From positions 62,001 through 126,000 of the forward strand of contig NZ_QTZO01000004.1 in assembly GCF_004025585.1 (NCBI RefSeq): a DNA stretch of 64,000 nucleotides, given 5' to 3'. Below the pieces are notes generated by a model. It was not told the origin of the DNA. It saw only the letters and a program-made list of their open reading frames with translations, and did not search any database. Shown one piece after another: positions 33,859 through 42,561 of the stretch. A program made the position numbers and the translations under genes. Each line of letters opens with the position of its first letter. Position 1 is the stretch's first letter. Source of the DNA: Pseudodesulfovibrio sp. S3 (GTDB lineage: Bacteria > Desulfobacterota > Desulfovibrionia > Desulfovibrionales > Desulfovibrionaceae).

Positions 33859-34029
33859 ATGGAAAAGGCGTATTTCGAAAATGTTGATTGCCATCGAGGC
33901 GATGCAAAGGACGAAAAGATTTATACTCCGTACCCCGGTGCGGACGAAAAGTATGATGACGGTTCTGATTGGCGTCTCTACAATCCCGACAAATATCGCG
34001 ACCCGAACTGGTCACCTGATAAGGAATAA
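33859..34029 (+). CDS. Small acidic Tyr/Asp-rich protein (56 residues)
   Basis: An ATG at 33859 with AGAGG seven bases upstream opens a 56-codon frame ending TAA at 34027. A strong intrinsic terminator follows five bases later, which supports a real transcription unit. The peptide is rich in Asp, Tyr, Pro and Lys (segments YTPYPGADEKYDD and YNPDKYRDPNWSPDKE). It has one Cys, no hydrophobic helix and no known domain I recognise. Its role is unknown. Confidence 0.6.
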   Translation: MEKAYFENVDCHRGDAKDEKIYTPYPGADEKYDDGSDWRLYNPDKYRDPNWSPDKE

Positions 34030-34034
34030 ATGAC

Positions 34035-34060
34035 AAAGGGGCCTTTTGGCCCCTTTTTTT
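34035..34060 (+). terminator. Intrinsic terminator (bidirectional) after the 56-residue ORF
   Basis: Stem AAAGGGGCC / GGCCCCTTT with a TTTT loop and a seven-base T run. The A run on the other side would also serve the convergent gene ending at 34088. Confidence 0.93.
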
Positions 34061-34087
34061 ATTCCTTTATTGATCCGGTTCGATGTT

Positions 34088-34858
34088 TCAGTTTCGGGAA
34101 AACCGGTCTGTGAACATCCTGTCGAACTGGCTCAGTCCTCCCTGCCCCGTCGCCTTGAGATCCTTGAGCGCCTTGTTCAACCTGGCTATGAGCCTGTCGT
34201 CCGTATCTTTGCTGAAAGCGAAATAGAGCGGTTCTTCATCGAATGTGAAATAGACCGTATAGTCATCCTGTCGCATTCCCAGTCCCTGCATCAGGCAGTT
34301 GGCTCCGAGGTCTGTGAAGGCGAACAAATCCACTTCGTCATTGTCAAGCCGCCGGAGGGCCTGTACGTGCGAGGGGCTTCGGTGCAGTTCGGAGGCGGTG
34401 ACGCCTCCAGCGAGCAGAGCCTTTTCCGGCCGGCTCCATCGGACAGTGGCGATGCGATATCCCTTCAAATCCGATTTGTTCGTGATGAAGAACTTATGTT
34501 TCTTCTTGCCGATGAGCACAATGTTGGTTGTGGTAAACGGCCCGACCCATTTGTAGAGGTGTTCGGTTTTTGTCGTACGTTGGGCATTGAGCATGATGCT
34601 TGCCGGGCTGTGCGCTGTCGTCTCGTAGGCATAGGCCCAGGGTGTCAATTTTATTTCCTTGTCAACGATGGGTGTTTCGCACATGTCCATGATGGTCGTC
34701 AGTGTGGAGACGGACATCCCCGTGACTTGCAGGCCATTGCTGACGGTATATGGGGGATACGGTGCAGTCATGGCTATAAACTTATCGGCATTGCACGGAA
34801 GAACCGTGACGGAAATCAGAAACAGTATGAAAAGAAGCGAATTGAATATGCGTTTCAT
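34088..34858 (-). CDS. Periplasmic amino-acid-type substrate-binding protein
   Basis: The 256-residue protein has a cleavable signal peptide (hydrophobic residues about 5-20) and the two-lobe SBP_bac_3 fold pattern. The start FIAMTAPYPPYTV, the hinge region YRIATVRWSRPEK and the late VDLFAFTDLGAN are as in amino-acid-binding or sensor proteins. No permease or ATPase gene adjoins it, so it may serve an ABC system or a sensor encoded elsewhere. It converges on the small acidic ORF. Confidence 0.8.
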   Translation of the reverse strand: MKRIFNSLLFILFLISVTVLPCNADKFIAMTAPYPPYTVSNGLQVTGMSVSTLTTIMDMCETPIVDKEIKLTPWAYAYETTAHSPASIMLNAQRTTKTEHLYKWVGPFTTTNIVLIGKKKHKFFITNKSDLKGYRIATVRWSRPEKALLAGGVTASELHRSPSHVQALRRLDNDEVDLFAFTDLGANCLMQGLGMRQDDYTVYFTFDEEPLYFAFSKDTDDRLIARLNKALKDLKATGQGGLSQFDRMFTDRFSRN

Positions 34859-34967
34859 GATGCACCACCGGTTGATATTATTGACAAAGTCATCCGTTGA
34901 CTAGCAACATTCGTACCGGAAAAATAGTCCTTTTTTGCCTGTTTCGGAGAGTGTTATTGAAATAGTG

Positions 34968-34995
34968 TTGACATAAATCAGATAATAGTTATTTT
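34968..34995 (+). promoter_or_regulatory. Sigma70-type promoter of the small RNA/leader
   Basis: Consensus -35 TTGACA (34968-34973), 16-bp spacer and TATTTT (34990-34995) within an A/T-rich stretch. The predicted start is near 35002. Confidence 0.6.
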
Positions 34996-35001
34996 TATTT
35001 T

Positions 35002-35128
35002 ATTAGGTGCAGATACGACCGCGGGAGCGTGTCCCGTTGCGTTTCGTGTCCGCAAGGCCTGATGGTAAATGCATATTCTCCTCTTCTTGCTCCCTGAGGA
35101 CCGGATTGATCCCCGGTCCTCTTTTTTT
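35002..35128 (+). ncRNA. Candidate small RNA or structured leader ending at an intrinsic terminator
   Basis: A promoter (34968) and a strong terminator (stem GAGGACCGG / CCGGTCCTC, seven T, 35096-35128) bound about 125 nt. The RNA would carry hairpins CGGGA/TCCCG (35022-35036) and TTGCG/CGCAA (35037-35055). A CU-rich single-stranded stretch, TTCTCCTCTTCTTGCTCCC, is complementary to Shine-Dalgarno sequences. It also contains an 11-codon ORF (35062-35097) whose stop touches the terminator stem. It could be a trans-acting sRNA or an attenuating leader of the aminotransferase gene 109 bp downstream. Confidence 0.45.
35096..35128 (+). terminator. Intrinsic terminator upstream of the aminotransferase gene
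   Basis: 9-bp stem GAGGACCGG / CCGGTCCTC around an 8-base loop, followed by seven T. No annotated gene ends here on the plus strand, so it ends a non-coding transcript or acts as an attenuator. Confidence 0.88.
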
Positions 35129-35236
35129 ATATGAGAGTCTGCGTATTGGCCGAGGAAATTGCCTGTTATCCCTCTCCTGTCCCTCTTGCATCGGCTCGGC
35201 TTTCAGAGTATCTCAAGTGGCCTAAAGGAGAAAAAC

Positions 35237-36412
35237 ATGTCTAATAAATTTGCCCGGAGAATGGGAACGGTTCACCGCTCATTCATCCGGGAAATTCTGA
35301 AAGTCACGGCAAATCCGGAAATCATTTCCTTTGCGGGCGGTCTGCCCAACCCCGAACTTTTTCCCGTCAGCGCAATGGATTTGGCATCCCGCGAGGTCTT
35401 TGCGGACATCGGCGCGAGCGCTCTTCAGTATTCCACAACAGAGGGTGATGCCGGTCTGCGGGCCATCATCTCTGCCCGATACCAGAAGCGTGGGCTTGCC
35501 GTGGACCCGGATTCCATTCTGATCACCACCGGATCCCAGCAGATTCTCGATATTGCAGCCAAGGTCTTTCTGGACAAGGGAGACAAGGTCGTCATCGAAC
35601 GGCCCGGGTATCTTGGTGCCATCCAGGCTTTTTCCATCTTTGAGCCTGAGTTCGTGACCGTGTCCCTGGAGGACGACGGACCCAATTTGCAAGAACTGGA
35701 AGCCGTTTTCAAGGCCGGAGCAAAGTGTTTTTATGCTGTGCCCAATTTTCAGAATCCTTCAGGTGTCAGTTATTCTTTGGAAAAACGGAAGGCAGTCGCG
35801 GAATTGACGGACAAGTATGATGTCCTTTTCGTTGAAGACGACCCCTACGGCGAACTCCGTTTTCTGGGAAAGGATCTGCCGAGCGTTTATTCCTTCTGCA
35901 AGAACCCCAGCATCCTGTGCGGTTCCTTTTCCAAGATTGCCGCGCCCGGCTTCCGTATCGGCTGGGTCGTGGCGGAGAAGGAAATCTACGACAAGCTGGT
36001 CATCGCCAAGCAGGCGTCCGACTTGCATACTTCCACCGTGGCCCAGGCGATTATGCGCCGCTATCTGGAGAAGAACGACATTGAGGCCCATGTGGAGCTG
36101 ATCAAAGAGCGCTACGGCCGTCAGCGTGAGTGCATGGTGGAGATGATCGGGAAGTATTTCCCGGATTGTGTTTCCATAACCAAGCCCGAGGGCGGCATGT
36201 TCCTTTGGGCGACCATGCCTGAAGGGTTTTCGAGCATGGATCTGTTCGACAAGGCCATCAAGGACAAGGTGGCTTTTGTGCCGGGCAGGCCGTTCTTTGT
36301 CGACGGCTCCGGCGAGAATACCCTGCGCCTCAATTTTTCCAATTCGGACGAGGCTCGTATTGAAGAGGGCATTAAGCGCCTGGGCAGGAGCATAGATTCA
36401 TTTTTGAAGTAA
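35237..36412 (+). CDS. PLP-dependent aminotransferase, fold type I (aromatic/2-aminoadipate type)
   Basis: The 391-residue class I/II aminotransferase is similar to LysN/aromatic aminotransferases and the catalytic part of MocR proteins. PLP Lys233 lies in CGSFSKIAAPGFRIGW. The substrate and phosphate residues are seen in TTGSQQILD, NFQNPSG and VEDDPYGELRF, and the Arg in NTLRLNFSN. It transfers amino groups from aromatic, branched or aminoadipate-type donors to 2-oxoacids. The ATG at 35237 follows AAAGGAG. The structured RNA with terminator upstream may regulate it. Confidence 0.9.
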   Translation: MSNKFARRMGTVHRSFIREILKVTANPEIISFAGGLPNPELFPVSAMDLASREVFADIGASALQYSTTEGDAGLRAIISARYQKRGLAVDPDSILITTGSQQILDIAAKVFLDKGDKVVIERPGYLGAIQAFSIFEPEFVTVSLEDDGPNLQELEAVFKAGAKCFYAVPNFQNPSGVSYSLEKRKAVAELTDKYDVLFVEDDPYGELRFLGKDLPSVYSFCKNPSILCGSFSKIAAPGFRIGWVVAEKEIYDKLVIAKQASDLHTSTVAQAIMRRYLEKNDIEAHVELIKERYGRQRECMVEMIGKYFPDCVSITKPEGGMFLWATMPEGFSSMDLFDKAIKDKVAFVPGRPFFVDGSGENTLRLNFSNSDEARIEEGIKRLGRSIDSFLK

Positions 36413-36460
36413 CGCCTCGGGCCGGGAGGCCGATCCGGGAGCAAGATACAAAGGTTGATT

Positions 36461-38170
36461 ATGTCTCAGCATATTGTTGTCATTGGCGGCGTGGCCCTCG
36501 GGCCCAAGGCCGCCTGTCGTTTCAAGCGGTTGGAGCCGGCTTCCAGAGTTACCATGATCGAACAGACCGACATGATATCCTATGGCGGTTGCGGTATCCC
36601 GTACTATGTTTCCGGCGATGTTTCGGACGCCACGGAACTGTCCACCACCAGTTTTCATATGGTTCGTGACCCCAAGTTCTTCAAGGAAGTCAAAGGGGTT
36701 GACGTCAAGGTCTTGACCAAGGCCACGCGCATCGACCGCGAGAAGAAGTGCGTCGAGGTCGAGAACGTGAAGACGGGCGAAAAGGACTGCATAGGGTACG
36801 ACAAGTTGGTCATTGCTACCGGGGCTTCTCCGCGCAAGCTCGGTCTGCCGGGTGAAGAGCTGGAAGGCGTCAATTACGTGTGCAACCCCGGAGATGCGAC
36901 CCGTATCCGTGAATCCATTTCCAAGGGCGAAGTCAGCAACGCCGTGATCATCGGCGCAGGCTTCATTGGTCTGGAAATGGCCGAGGCCTTTGCCGACATG
37001 TGGGGCATCGAGACTTCGGTGGTTGAGATCACCGACCAGATCCTGCCGCGGCTGGTCAGCCCGGCCCTGGCCACCATGGGCCAGAAGCACATGGAAGAAA
37101 ACGGCGTGGTTTTCTATTTCGGCGAGACGGTCAAGGCCATTGAGGGGGAAAACGGGCGCGTCACTAGAGTGGTCACTTCAGCCCGGACTTTGGATGCCGA
37201 TGCGGTTATCATTTCGGCGGGCGTTGTTCCCAATTCCGACTTGGCCAAGGAGGCCGGTCTGGCCGTGCATGAGCGGGGCGGCGTGTATGTTGACGAACTC
37301 ATGCGGACCAATGACCCGGACATCTATGCAGGCGGCGATTGCTGCATCATCAAGAACATGATCACCGGCGGGGACGCCTTTCTTCCCCTGGGTTCCATGG
37401 CCAATCGCCAGGGGCGGATCATCGGCACCAATCTGGCCGGCGGCAACGCCCGCTCCGATGGTGTTGTCGGCTCTTTTGTGGTCAAGCTTTTCGAATCATC
37501 CATAGCCGGAACCGGGTTGAGCCTGGGGGCTGCCAAGGCTGCCGGTTTCGATGCCATGAGCGTGCTGCTCATTCAGCTTGATCGGGCTCATTTTTATCCG
37601 ACAAAGGAACTGATGACGCTGGAAATGGTCGTGGACAAGTCCAACCGGCGCGTTCTCGGCGTGCAGGGATTCGGCTCATCCGGCGATGCCCTGGTGGGAC
37701 GTATCAATGCGGTGGCAGCCATTCTCAAGTCTGCGCCCACCGTTGACGATATCTCCAACATGGAGCTGGCCTATTCCCCGCCCTTTGCGGCTGCCATGGA
37801 TATCCTCAACTCACTGGCCAACCTGGCGGACAATGCCCTTGCCGGGATCAATCGCGGCGTGGGTCCTGACGGTTTCAAGGAGCTTTGGGAAAAGCGTGAT
37901 CAGGAGACGTGTTTCTTCCTGGATTGCCGCGAAAACGCCGATGCCGCTCCATACATGGAGCGCAATCCTGAAATATGGCACAATGTACCTCAGGGAGAAA
38001 TCTACGATCGGCTCGATGAAATCCCTGAAGACAGGCCTATCGTGCTCATTTGCAACACCGGTGCCCGTTCCTATGAGGCTCAGATCATGCTTGATGCCAA
38101 AGGGTATAAGGATGTAACCAACATTCAGGGCGGCATGGCTGCCATCAAGAAATTCGGGGTCGATCTATAG
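36461..38170 (+). CDS. CoA-disulfide reductase/polysulfide-type flavoprotein fused to rhodanese
   Basis: This 569-residue fusion has an N-terminal FAD/NAD(P)H disulfide oxidoreductase with the redox Cys44 in YGGCGIPYYV, the NAD fold GAGFIGLEMAE and the C-terminal dimer domain. A rhodanese domain with active-site Cys531 (CNTGARS) follows from about residue 470. This architecture fits CoADR-Rhd or NADH-dependent polysulfide/persulfide reductases. It probably handles CoA persulfide or sulfane sulfur in the cytoplasm, a fitting role in a sulfur-reducing lineage. The ATG at 36461 is used; a TTG two codons upstream is less likely. Confidence 0.9.
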   Translation: MSQHIVVIGGVALGPKAACRFKRLEPASRVTMIEQTDMISYGGCGIPYYVSGDVSDATELSTTSFHMVRDPKFFKEVKGVDVKVLTKATRIDREKKCVEVENVKTGEKDCIGYDKLVIATGASPRKLGLPGEELEGVNYVCNPGDATRIRESISKGEVSNAVIIGAGFIGLEMAEAFADMWGIETSVVEITDQILPRLVSPALATMGQKHMEENGVVFYFGETVKAIEGENGRVTRVVTSARTLDADAVIISAGVVPNSDLAKEAGLAVHERGGVYVDELMRTNDPDIYAGGDCCIIKNMITGGDAFLPLGSMANRQGRIIGTNLAGGNARSDGVVGSFVVKLFESSIAGTGLSLGAAKAAGFDAMSVLLIQLDRAHFYPTKELMTLEMVVDKSNRRVLGVQGFGSSGDALVGRINAVAAILKSAPTVDDISNMELAYSPPFAAAMDILNSLANLADNALAGINRGVGPDGFKELWEKRDQETCFFLDCRENADAAPYMERNPEIWHNVPQGEIYDRLDEIPEDRPIVLICNTGARSYEAQIMLDAKGYKDVTNIQGGMAAIKKFGVDL

Positions 38171-38194
38171 GATTGAAAAACAGAGGACGGGGTA

Positions 38195-38596
38195 ATGGCT
38201 TTGCGGTTTCTGATTGTCGATGATGACGAGAGTGTGCATCTCTATCTTCAAGCCGTACTGGCTTCCTACGGAACCTTTGTCACAGCCATGAGCGGAGAAG
38301 AGGCGGTGGATAGGTATTCGCTTGCCTTGAAGGAGGGCCATCCCTTCGATGTGGTCATGATGGATATCGTCATGCCCGGAATGGATGGACACAAGGCCTC
38401 TGAAATAATGCGCGCACGAGAAAAAGCGGCGAGCATAGCCGAATCCGACAGGTTCAAGCTCGTCATGATCACGGGCCTGGTGGACAAGGTCAATGTCGAC
38501 AAGGCGTTTTCAGACTCCGGCGCTGATAGTTATATCGTCAAGCCTCTGGACAAGGATAAGATCATTATTGAACTGAAAGGCAAGCGCATCATCTAG
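38195..38596 (+). CDS. Stand-alone response-regulator receiver protein
   Basis: The 133-residue protein is a single CheY-like receiver domain: acidic pocket Asp9-Asp10-Asp11, phospho-acceptor Asp57 in MMDIVMPGMDG, Thr93 in MITG and Lys116 in YIVKPLD. There is no output domain. The partner kinase is not in the immediate neighbourhood, though an Hpt protein is encoded at 57772. It is 24 bp after the CoADR-rhodanese gene. Confidence 0.92.
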   Translation: MALRFLIVDDDESVHLYLQAVLASYGTFVTAMSGEEAVDRYSLALKEGHPFDVVMMDIVMPGMDGHKASEIMRAREKAASIAESDRFKLVMITGLVDKVNVDKAFSDSGADSYIVKPLDKDKIIIELKGKRII

Positions 38597-38623
38597 ACCG
38601 TTGGGCGCAACGCATGAACAAAC

Positions 38624-38664
38624 AGACGGCGTACCGTGTTTTTACTTGGTACGCCGTCTTTTTT
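38624..38664. terminator. Bidirectional terminator between the receiver gene and the peptide ABC operon
   Basis: 12-bp perfect stem AGACGGCGTACC / GGTACGCCGTCT with a 12-base loop and six T on the plus-strand side. It separates two convergent units. Confidence 0.88.
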
Positions 38665-38679
38665 CTGCGTTTGGGGAGG

Positions 38680-39687
38680 TTAGACCCGGCCTTCCTCGAC
38701 GCCGTGACAGGCCACGACTGTGCCGCTTTCCAGGCAGCGCTGCTTGGGGATTTCCTTTGAGCAGCGTTCGGTGGCGTGCGGACATCGACCGTGGAAGACA
38801 CAGCCGGTGGGCAGTTGGATCGGGGTGGGGACATCGCCGGAAAGTCTGACGTGCCCCCCTGCCTGACCGCCGAGCTTGGGAATGGCCGAGAGCAGGGCCT
38901 GGGTGTAAGGGTGCCTGGGACTGGTGAAGAGTTCTTTGGCCGTGGCCAGTTCGCAGACGCAGCCGAGATACATGACGGCCACGCGGTTTGAGATGTGCTC
39001 GACCACACTCAGGTCATGGCTGATGAACAGGTAAGTCAGTCCGCGCTTTTCCTGGGCGTCCATGAGCAGATTGAGTATCTGCGCCTGGATGGACACATCC
39101 AGGGCCGCGATGGGTTCGTCGGCCGCGATGAATTCAGGGTCCACGACCAGGGCGCGTGCAATGGATATCCGTTGGCGCTGGCCTCCCGAGAATTCGTGCG
39201 GGTAGTTGGTGGCCCATACAGGGTCCACGCCCACCTGGAGCATGACTTCGGCCACCTTGTCCTGGATTTCGTCCTGGTTGAGTCCCGGGTTGTGAAAGCG
39301 GACCGGCTCTTCCAGGATCTGGCGCACGGTCATGCGCGGGTTCAGCGAGGCATATGGGTCTTGGAAGACCATTTGCATCTTGGTTCGGTAGGGGAGCATC
39401 CGGACAGAGCTCAAGTTGTCGATACGTGAGCCCCTGTAGTGGATTTCGCCCTTGTTGGGGCGGTACAGGCCTAAAACCGTGCGGGCCAGGGTGGACTTGC
39501 CGCAGCCGGATTCCCCGACCACGCTCAAGGTTTCACCGGGCTGGACATCCAAGGTGACATTGTTGACAGCCTTGACCACGGTTTTCTTGCGCTTGAATTT
39601 GCCGTCGATGAATTTGATCTGGTCGATTATTGAACCGGAGATGTCGAAGTGTTTGTCGACGTCTCTGATTTCGAGGATGGCACTCAT
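38680..39687 (-). CDS. dppF: Oligopeptide/dipeptide ABC transporter ATPase (DppF/OppF type)
   Basis: The 335-residue ATPase has Walker A GESGCGKST, signature SGGQRQR, Walker B FIAADEPIAALD and the switch His in FISHDLSVVEH. The C-terminal oligo_HPY region has Cys-rich TGCVFHGRCPHATERC, which in OppDF-type ATPases can bind a 4Fe-4S cluster. It is the last gene of the importer operon and energises uptake of peptides. It is 2 bp from the DppD-type gene. The symbol denotes type, not proven substrate. Confidence 0.9.
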   Translation of the reverse strand: MSAILEIRDVDKHFDISGSIIDQIKFIDGKFKRKKTVVKAVNNVTLDVQPGETLSVVGESGCGKSTLARTVLGLYRPNKGEIHYRGSRIDNLSSVRMLPYRTKMQMVFQDPYASLNPRMTVRQILEEPVRFHNPGLNQDEIQDKVAEVMLQVGVDPVWATNYPHEFSGGQRQRISIARALVVDPEFIAADEPIAALDVSIQAQILNLLMDAQEKRGLTYLFISHDLSVVEHISNRVAVMYLGCVCELATAKELFTSPRHPYTQALLSAIPKLGGQAGGHVRLSGDVPTPIQLPTGCVFHGRCPHATERCSKEIPKQRCLESGTVVACHGVEEGRV

Positions 39688-39689
39688 GA

Positions 39690-40661
39690 TTATTCGCCTC
39701 CTTCGCGCATGAAACAGGCGACCTGCGTTCCATTTTCAAGGGTGGTCAGCGTGGGAATCAGGGTCTTGCATTTTTCCACACAGATGGTGCAACGTGGTCC
39801 AAAGGGGCAGCCTGTGGGCATGTCCAGCAGCGACGGCATCATGCCGGGGATCTGGTTCAGCCGCTTCTCGCCGCCGGCCATTTGCGGCAGGGCCTTGATC
39901 AGCCCTTGTGTATAGGGATGCTGCGGGTTGGAAATGATCTGGTCTGCGGTCCCAAGTTCCACGACCTTGCCGGCGTAAAGCACCGCGATTCGTTGGGTGA
40001 CCTCGGAAACCACGGCCAGGTCATGGGTGATCAGGATGAGTCCCATGTTTTCGGTCTTGCACAGTTCCAGCAACAAATCCATGATCTCGGCCTGAATGGT
40101 CACGTCCAGCGCGGTTGTCGGTTCGTCTGCGATGATCAGTTTGGGGCTGGTCAGCAGGGAGATTGCGATGACGATGCGTTGGCGCATTCCGCCGGAGAAT
40201 TCGTGCGGATACTGCTTCAGTCGTTTTTCAGGGGAAGGGATATAGACCTTGCGCAGTTTTTCCAGGCAGATGGCCTCGGCTTCTTTGTCCGAGACGTTCA
40301 TGTGCGCGAGGACGGTCTCCTTCATCTGGGTGCCGATGGTCAGGACAGGATTGAGGGTCATCATGGGATCCTGGAAGATCATGGCGATGTCGTTGCCCCG
40401 GATGGTGCGCATCTGGTCGTCGTTGAGTTTGGTCAGATCCTGACCATTGAAGATGATCTGACCCGCAGTGATTTTTCCAGGTTTGGAGATGAGATTGATG
40501 AGGGAAAAGCCGAGCACGGATTTGCCCGCGCCGGATTCGCCGACAATGCCGAGGCGTTCGCCTTTGTTTATGACCAGGCTGACGTCGCGCACTGCCCGGA
40601 CCGTACCGGATCTGAGGGCGAATTCGACGCGCAGGTTTTTGATGTCGATAAGTTGTTCCAC
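39690..40661 (-). CDS. dppD: Oligopeptide/dipeptide ABC transporter ATPase (DppD/OppD type)
   Basis: This 323-residue partner ATPase has Walker A GESGAGKSV, signature FSGGMRQR, Walker B LIIADEPTTALD and ITHDLAVVSEV. The C-terminal oligo_HPY region has Cys in TGCPFGPRCTICVEKC. It forms the heterodimeric motor with the DppF-type subunit. It is separated by 3 bp from the permease gene upstream. Confidence 0.92.
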   Translation of the reverse strand: MEQLIDIKNLRVEFALRSGTVRAVRDVSLVINKGERLGIVGESGAGKSVLGFSLINLISKPGKITAGQIIFNGQDLTKLNDDQMRTIRGNDIAMIFQDPMMTLNPVLTIGTQMKETVLAHMNVSDKEAEAICLEKLRKVYIPSPEKRLKQYPHEFSGGMRQRIVIAISLLTSPKLIIADEPTTALDVTIQAEIMDLLLELCKTENMGLILITHDLAVVSEVTQRIAVLYAGKVVELGTADQIISNPQHPYTQGLIKALPQMAGGEKRLNQIPGMMPSLLDMPTGCPFGPRCTICVEKCKTLIPTLTTLENGTQVACFMREGGE

Positions 40662-40664
40662 GCC

Positions 40665-41582
40665 TTACCCCTTGTACAGTTTGGGGTTGAGGAAGTCCCG
40701 GATCCAGTCGCCCAGGAGATTGATGACCAGAATCAGGGTAACCAGCAGGATGCCGGGGAAGATGGTGATCCACCAGGAGCCGGAGAAGATGTATTCGAAT
40801 CCGGCGGTGATCAGTGATCCGAGCGAGGGCTTGGTTACAGGCATGCCCAGTCCGAGGAAGGACAGGGCCGCTTCGCTCATGATGGCGTTGGCCACCTGCA
40901 CGGTGGAGATGACCAGCACGGGCGAGAGCGTGTTGGGCAGGATGTGCCGCCACATGATGCGGACCTTGGAAAGGCCGATGACCCTGGCTGCCTCAACGTA
41001 TTCCTTGCGCCGTTCCGCCAGTACCGATGCCCGTACCGTACGGGCGTATTGTGGCCATTCGGCCAGTCCGATGATGACGATGATCAGCGGGACCGCCACC
41101 TTGTCGTAACCGGCTACGCCGAATGCGGTCTGGACGATGGCGCCGATGAAGATCGCCACCATGTAGGTGGAGAAGGACAATTGTACGTCCGCGATGCGCA
41201 TGAGAATAGTGTCCAGCCGTTTGATGTAGCCGGACAGCAGTCCCACCACGATGCCGATGAACGCCTGGAGACAGACCGCTCCCACGCCGATGATGATGGA
41301 TACGCGCATGCCGTAAAGCATGGTGGAGAGCATGTCCCGGCCTTGGGCGTCCGTGCCGAGAAAGAACTTGGAGTTCCCGCCGTCAGACCAGGCGGGAGGG
41401 ACCTGGGCGTTCATGATGTCGATGGTGGTCGAGTTGTACGGGTCATGCGGCGCGATTATCGGCGCGGCAAAGGCAGACAAGACCAGCAGTGCCAGGATGG
41501 TGAAACAGGTCATGGCTACCGGATCTCGAAGGAAGCTGTAGAGCATGTAGGAATCTTTGAATCGTTGCCAGCGGGTTTTCAT
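40665..41582 (-). CDS. dppC: Oligopeptide/dipeptide ABC permease (DppC/OppC type)
   Basis: The 305-residue inner-membrane permease has an N-terminal DppC-type leader helix and about five further helices. The EAA coupling loop is visible as EYVEAARVIGLSKVRIMWRH. The periplasmic loop HDPYNSTTID is typical of the family. It pairs with the DppB-type permease, 1 bp upstream. Confidence 0.92.
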   Translation of the reverse strand: MKTRWQRFKDSYMLYSFLRDPVAMTCFTILALLVLSAFAAPIIAPHDPYNSTTIDIMNAQVPPAWSDGGNSKFFLGTDAQGRDMLSTMLYGMRVSIIIGVGAVCLQAFIGIVVGLLSGYIKRLDTILMRIADVQLSFSTYMVAIFIGAIVQTAFGVAGYDKVAVPLIIVIIGLAEWPQYARTVRASVLAERRKEYVEAARVIGLSKVRIMWRHILPNTLSPVLVISTVQVANAIMSEAALSFLGLGMPVTKPSLGSLITAGFEYIFSGSWWITIFPGILLVTLILVINLLGDWIRDFLNPKLYKG

Positions 41583-41583
41583 G

Positions 41584-42561
41584 TTATTGCCTCCCTGCCA
41601 CGCGGACCGTGGGATTGACGAGGCCGTAAATGATGTCGACGAAGGTGTTGACCAGCACGAAGACGATGCCCACGAAGACGAGATAGGCGACCATGAGCGA
41701 GGTGTCTGAGCGTTCCACTGATTCGATGAACATGGAGCCCATGCCCTGCCACTGGAATACGGTCTCGGTCAGGATGGTGAAGGCCACCATGATGCCGAGT
41801 TGTACGCCGCCCACGGTGATGACCGGGAGCAGGGTGTTCTTGAAGGCGTGGACCAGCCATACGCGGCTGGGCTTGATACCCTTGGCCCAGGCAAACTTGA
41901 CGTATTCGCTTTGCAGCACTTCCATCATCTCGGATCGGATGAGCCGGATGAACAGCGGGAGCATGATGGAAGAGAGGGCTATGGACGGCATGATCAGGTG
42001 CTTGAGCCCGTCAAGGGTGAGCAGGCCGCTGTCCCACCAGCCGAAGATGCGCACGGTTTCGCCCCGTCCATAGGACGGGAGCCAGTGCAGCTCGACGGAA
42101 AAGATGTATATGAGGAGGATGGCCGTCAGGAAGACCGGCATGGATACCCCGACGATGGAGCCGCCCATGATGAAACGGCTGAACCAACTTCGCGGCTTGA
42201 TGGCCGAGTATATGCCCATGGGTATGGACAGGACGACAATGATCAAGGCAGCGCAGAAGACCAGTTCAAGGGTGGCCGGAGCCTTGTTGATGATGACTTC
42301 GGCAGCCGGTTTCTTGAAGAAGTAACTCTGGCCCAAGTCGCCCTGGAGCGCGTCGTGAAGGAAGCGGGCGTATTGGATCATGAAAGGGTCGTTGAGGCCG
42401 AGGTTGTCGCGGATAACAGCCCGCTCTGCCGCAGTGACCCTCTGCCCCACGAGGTCGCGGACCGGGTCTCCGAAATTGTGTTTGATGGCGAATCCGATGA
42501 AGCTGATAATCAAGATGACTATCAAGGCCTGGAGGATTCGTTTTACCGTAAATGCAAACAT
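41584..42561 (-). CDS. dppB: Oligopeptide/dipeptide ABC permease (DppB/OppB type)
   Basis: The 325-residue inner-membrane permease has six helices. The N-terminal segment FTVKRILQALIVILII and the GDLGQSYFFKKPA region are typical of DppB, and the EAA loop is EYVKFAWAKGIKPSRVWLVH. The Shine-Dalgarno is weak (GAG). It is preceded by a 177-bp gap with a hairpin that separates it from the binding-protein gene. Confidence 0.92.
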   Translation of the reverse strand: MFAFTVKRILQALIVILIISFIGFAIKHNFGDPVRDLVGQRVTAAERAVIRDNLGLNDPFMIQYARFLHDALQGDLGQSYFFKKPAAEVIINKAPATLELVFCAALIIVVLSIPMGIYSAIKPRSWFSRFIMGGSIVGVSMPVFLTAILLIYIFSVELHWLPSYGRGETVRIFGWWDSGLLTLDGLKHLIMPSIALSSIMLPLFIRLIRSEMMEVLQSEYVKFAWAKGIKPSRVWLVHAFKNTLLPVITVGGVQLGIMVAFTILTETVFQWQGMGSMFIESVERSDTSLMVAYLVFVGIVFVLVNTFVDIIYGLVNPTVRVAGRQ

